From positions 7,766,001-7,830,000 of the forward strand of contig CM048554.1 in NCBI GenBank assembly GCA_026413225.1: a DNA stretch of 64,000 bases, in the 5' to 3' direction. Of this stretch, positions 58,887 to 64,000 are shown piece by piece. The first letter of the stretch is position 1, and every line of letters begins with the position of its first letter. The stretch comes from Otis tarda (taxonomy: Eukaryota > Chordata > Aves > Otidiformes > Otididae). Position numbers and translations under genes: made by a program. The notes below the pieces were generated by a model that was given only the letters and a program-made list of their open reading frames with translations, did no database searches and was not told the origin of the DNA.

Positions 58887-61800
58887 GTTTTAGCTGTCTG
58901 GGATGTGCACAAAGTTTGGATATGCAGAAGTGGAAATAAATTTAAACACGCAGCTCCAAAGTAAACAGATACGACTCTGAATATACACAGGGAACAGATG
59001 AGTTGAGCTTTACATAGTCATTTTTCAAGTTAAACATGCTTTAATGTAAGCCATAAATTTAATCATATGAATATTTTTATGAGCTGCATTTCATCCATTT
59101 ATTACTCTGGAGTTCCAGATAGTGACAACTGGTAAATACAGTGCCAGTTTGCCTGCATGTTGAGACACCGAGAGCCTTCTCTCTCCTACCTGTTGTTTAA
59201 GCAAGGGAAACAAATTACTGGTATCGTTTCAGACGTATTTCAGTGAGATTTTTATTTGACAGTGCAGCTGCTAAGATTTCTTGCATAGGCCCAGGTTGTG
59301 GATTCCTAATTTTAAGTTCAGGGTGGAGGGTCTAGTTTTGAGGGTTCAGATGTGGTAGCAATGGCAGTTTTTTTCACAGCGTTTTACCTATTTTGGGGCA
59401 GATTTTCCTTAGAATCTTGGGTCTCAGTTTGTAAATTAAAATAATTTCTAAATCTGTAAGACTGTGGTGCTCATAAAGCAATGAAGTACACTAAAGTAAT
59501 AAACATTAGAATAATTTGCAATAGATTTTAGACAGATTACTGTGCATATGCCATATTATATGCATCTGTGTTATTAAAAAGCAAAAATCTGATTGACGAA
59601 GGGCCCTTTGAGAAACAGAGTTGCAAAAGGGAGCTTCGCCATTGTCTGCCTCAGGCTAAAAAAAATTAAATATCTCAGTTCCCTAAAAGTATTCAGGTGA
59701 GGACGTGGAGTCTACTGGTGAGACTGTGGCCTGGTAGGGCCCAGATTCGTGCTATCTGTCTTTGGGTGCTTAACTGAGGGATCTGAGTTTAGGTATCTGT
59801 AAATGTGAGTGAAGGAGGTATGCTCCTCCCTCCCTCCCGAAGAGGTACAGCTAAGTTGATAATTTATGCATATTCATTAAGTATCTGATGGTAGGGTGGG
59901 ATAAATGCCACCCATAAAAACAGGCAAAAGACAATGTTATTGGAAAAGTCTTTTTCGAGGATGGCAGTACATGTTGGACATTATGTATTTAACCAAGTCT
60001 GTTTTCTGTGATTGTTAATGTAGAATAAAATATCTTTTCTGATACAGAATTCACCTTGGAAAGGCATCTTAGGTGCATCAAAGCGTGAGTGAAGTGGAAA
60101 AAGCTAATTTAAAAGTACCATTATATTGATGCTTTATGCATACAACTAAACTTACTGTATATTTAGAAGGTAGTTTAGTATTTTTCCTACATATACCTGA
60201 GAAGTAACGATCTCTTTTGAAAATTTTACTGCAGGGAAGTACGTCATGGCACAGTCCAAGAGCCAGCATAGCTCCCTAAATTTGCTTTTCCTATTTCAGT
60301 CTTATTAGTATTTTCATCACTAACTTAAAATTGATCAAGGAAGACAAGTCCTTGCAGCCATGAAATAAAGTGCTGGAAGCAGTCATTGCCTTTGTGAGTG
60401 CTGTACCATGGCAACCCTATCTGTGGCGTGTACCAAAGCATTGCAATTTGAATTTTGGTAGATGAAGGAACTAGCTAGAGTATTAGCAGACCTTAATCTG
60501 CAAAAGATGTAGAGCTTTGAACGTGGGGTGACCTTGTTTGCTAGGCATAGCACCGTGCCTCATAGCTGTATAGTAGCTTTCTAATACTTTTATTTTCCAA
60601 GAGTAATGACATCTCTCACCCGTGTATTGATGACAGAATTGCCATGTTTCTAGAGAAGGGATTGTACTGTATCGTGTAATATTTTCCTCTGTTTTCACCC
60701 AGAAGGAGATTATATTTGCTTTCAACATCATAGTAACAAGAAGCCGATTCCATAAATTTGAAAGTAACGCCATCCTTCTGCCCCAAATATCCAAACCTTC
60801 TTTTTTTGATTGTTATTCATTTCTTTATGCAGGGAAATCCACTGTTGCCTTTGGTTGTTGCAGCTTCTTTTATCTTCTGCTAGTGCTACACTTAAAGATT
60901 TTGTCATACCAATTCAAATAAAAATTATATGCTGAATTGGGAATGTTTTATGGTCCTTACAGTGGATAAAATATGTTAATTTGTGTAAATGCTCTTCTGA
61001 GTGCAGATGCTTGCATTGAAAGCATGCTTATCTTAAAAGCTGCATGTCTTTCATTCTGGCCTTCTTTTATATGCACAGTTTATTTTTTTTAATATGAGTC
61101 TTAATATTTGAGAAGAGTTTTTAAAGGAGACATTTGAAGCTAAGTGGAAAAAAAAACCTCCTGGCTTTTTCATAAATATTCATGGTTTCATGGAAAATCT
61201 TGTAACTGCATTGCTATTTTCTTTTGAGGTTTTGTGTGTTCTTCCACTTTCCCCCCTTTTTTCCCCTTTATGCTTCATTTCATTGCTATAGATTAGCAAA
61301 TGAAGAATGCTAGGTTGCCTGAGCCATTATATGCTTGACATCAAGTCTGGTATGTGAAGTCTGCTCACTTTTGTCACAGAAGTTTTATGTATCTTAATAA
61401 CTTGTGATAACACACAAAAAAGTGAATTAAACAGAGTTAATACGATGGACTATGTACTTTCAAGGTTTAGAGTATAATCTGTAGTATTTACTTTTTTAAT
61501 ATTTAGCTTATAAATATATATGCAAGTTGCATTTCGGGTCAACAACAACAATATTGCATTATATGTTAATTATATCATGAAGAAAAATTTAGTGATAAAT
61601 TTTTGGAAATGCTTTTGCTTGAATGCTTCTTATTCAAAAAGACATACTTCAGAACTCAGCTGTTAATTTCAAATTCTGAATCCAGTGGTCATTTAATTTA
61701 AGCTAGATGACAGCTTGGTTCCCAGGCACAGATATGAAAATAAACTATTTCTGATTCATGGGAAGTTGCTTTTCTCTTATCAGATTCAATAATTTTGCTC

Positions 61801-64000
61801 ACTGAAGAGATGTCATTTTGCTTTTCCTGTATTTAGTAGAACCTCTTTTACTAGGAAGAATTTGGTAGAAGTGATGCCAGGTAAAGCAGAAATAAATGTC
61901 TGGTACCAACAGCTGGACAATACCATTGCAAATACTGACCTGTTAGAAAAGCATAACAGAATATAGGCAGCAAAATACATTGATACATTTTCCTTACAAA
62001 AAAGTACAGGCATATATAATGTTATAATCATTAAATATTCATTTTTCAGGTTTTGAAGTCTACACCTGCAGTAAATCGGTATACCATATAGTACATAAAA
62101 GATGGACTGTGTAGTGTGATAAGAGTAATGAATTTCACATTTCCTGCTACGAAGCCCACGGAGCCTGGGACCAACTGATCATAAATAAATGCCCAGTCAA
62201 CAGCAATGTCAGTCCCTGTAAGGAGAATATTGGGGTAAATAAATCAAATGTTGTTTAGGACATTTTTCTCAGTAGGAAAGAAATACACAAGTGCTTTCCG
62301 GATGTTATTCACTGCTGATTATTCACTGCACACTTTTATTCCATCTCATTCACTGAATTTCAATGTGTTAGACATTTAAAATTCAGTCAAATGCTGGGGA
62401 GAGAGGGTAAAAATGGCAAAGGACTAGGATATTCAAATCTCACCGGAGAAGTGAGTATATAAAGCTGAAAGCTGGCAGCATGCTACAATAGGAGAGACCT
62501 GTAGTCCTTTTACCCTGGTCAGTAGCTTAGTCAAAAAGACAGCTTTGCATATATTACAAAGGTATCTTTTAATAATGTATTTCCCTTTTAGAGATTTACC
62601 CTTCTTCCGCTGTCTTTTGTAGCATTTTTTGCCATGTGTAATTTGCATTCATTTTACATAGTCCTGTTTGAGTAACAGATATGCATGCTGTCATTTGTAT
62701 GACTTAGACTCGTCAATGGCTTTCTTTGGGGCAGAAGGAGAATAGCTTTAAAAATCCCAAACTCACCTGTTACTGCTCACTGTAGAATGCTCTGGACTGG
62801 AAAATTATTACGCAGAAAGCTGGTTTAGTTTTTTACCATCCTTTAAATTTCTAACACAATTCCTAGAAAAGCTAATTACAGCAGAAACAGAGGTTTCAAA
62901 TTCAGATGGTTTCTTGTCCTTCCAGTTCCTCATTTTGAGTATGGCCTTCGGAATGGAAAATCCAATGATTTGTCCCTAGCCACATCCAGAACTGCAATGG
63001 AATGGGAGGTCTGGAAGAACTGAGTGTAGAGAAAGGTGAATATACAAATACAATGTGTGTGTAGTAAAAAAAAAAAGTGTTTGGGTGTTATAGATGCTGA
63101 CCTGAAATAAAAATTGATACAAGTCTTCTCTAGAAGCAAATAATTTTTATAAAGTATGAAGCACAAGCTTTACATCCTTTGGGCTCATGCAGCCTGTATC
63201 CCACTGGTATAGCATTTAATGATGAAATCAGGAATGAATCTAAGATTCAGATTTCCTCCTCTGTTACAGATGAGCCACAGTGGAGCACAGGGCTATTGCG
63301 GTCAGGTCTGAAGTCTGACCATACATGTGTGTATTTTCTTACCATTTCAGTTCATCAGAATTCTTGTTTAGTGCCTGGGGGTTAAAGATTTCTGCCCATT
63401 CCCTTTTTTGTTAACATGATTGAAACTAGCAGGGAGCCAAAGAGATGTAGAGCTTCCAAGATGAGTTTCATATGTAAAGAGTTGCACCAATGATGGCCCT
63501 GTTATCAAGTCCTCCTCTCAACAAATAGACCAAATTATATAATCGATGTATATAAAGACATTGCCTCCTCCTACTTCTTTCAAGTGCTTTTGGGTAGAAA
63601 AGGTCCACTAAAGTTTATGTGGAACACATAAAATTACTCTGGCTGTTAGTGCTCTGCTGCAATGCTACCAGAAGAGATGGTGTTGAAATAGCTTTGGAAA
63701 TTCTGCAGATTGTTCTCTTGGCTGTTTAAATGGTAGTTTCTGACTTGCTGAAGTGCATGGCTGTGCCCAGGCAGAGTGGACACTCTTCTTTCTGGTTATC
63801 TTGGTTGTGTGCAGTATGCATCTGTGAAACAGAGATAATAAAGATTATGTGACCTAGCTCACTATGAAAGCCAGATCTACAACCTTTTATAATGTTGAAA
63901 ACTGCAAACCTCTGGAAGTTACCAGTGTAAATTATAATAGCAATTTAACATCCATCTTCTGTTTGTTTGGATTCACAGTTTCCCTTTTGTTGGAAGCATA

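Larger units (their letters stand above)
46753..64000. other. Intronic sequence to the window end
   Basis: No gene is supported in 17.2 kb. It contains a TA/TG microsatellite at 49744-49767, an AT-rich inverted repeat at 56357-56378, a CR1 tail at about 58409-58640, an A-rich stretch at 58861-58886 and poly-A near 63067-63077. Some AT-rich stretches (for example 50640-50960 and 51410-51720) have the even composition of conserved noncoding DNA, but this cannot be judged from one sequence. Confidence 0.6.

Noticed and set aside
1-64000. Other MACROD2 exons or the gene FLRT3, which lies within a MACROD2 intron in mammals
   Set aside because: No long leucine-rich-repeat frame is present on either strand and no further macrodomain fragment was recognised. 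A short exon could still be missed by eye.
1-64000. CRISPR arrays, bacterial operons or rRNA/tRNA genes
   Set aside because: Nothing in the window resembles them, and the content is vertebrate nuclear DNA.

Overview
The window looks like avian nuclear DNA. It is AT-rich, sparse in coding sequence and full of poly-A/T runs. It carries two CR1 LINE 3' ends with the octamer-type tail (ATTCTATG-like) seen in birds, and ERVL-like LTR retroelements. The only host coding sequence I can support is one 117-bp exon at 23891-24007 (+). Its translation matches the ADP-ribose-binding loop of the macrodomain of MACROD2, and it has good splice sites. The whole window is therefore best read as part of MACROD2: at least 23.9 kb of the intron upstream of this exon and at least 40 kb of the intron downstream. 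That fits a gene known for very long introns.

The largest feature is a complete but decayed class III (ERVL-like) endogenous retrovirus at 5479-12434 (+). It has two 675-bp LTRs, a perfect 5-bp target-site duplication (ATAGT), a primer-binding site matching tRNA-Lys (the Lys1,2 type), leader, gag, protease, reverse transcriptase, RNase H, integrase and a polypurine tract. No env is recognisable. It is broken by several frameshifts, three TGA codons in pol and an altered RT catalytic box (YIDN). Upstream of the likely gag start is a long, strongly hydrophobic stretch in the gag frame with only one stop. This is the least explained piece of sequence in the window.

Three further solo LTRs lie in the downstream intron. 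The one at 29104-30252 (+) is long (1149 bp), belongs to a different but terminally similar family, and carries a TATA-like box and a canonical AATAAA. Those at 44652-45248 (-) and 46215-46747 (-) belong to the same broad family as the provirus. Each of these two is flanked by its own perfect 5-bp duplication (CTCAG and GTGAA).

The rest is intron with no gene I can support: homopolymers, short tandem repeats, a strong minus-strand G-quadruplex candidate near 3.5 kb, some hairpins, and a few stretches that might be conserved noncoding DNA but cannot be judged without an alignment. Apart from the exon, the gag-pol remnants and the CR1 tail, the open frames in the window look like chance.
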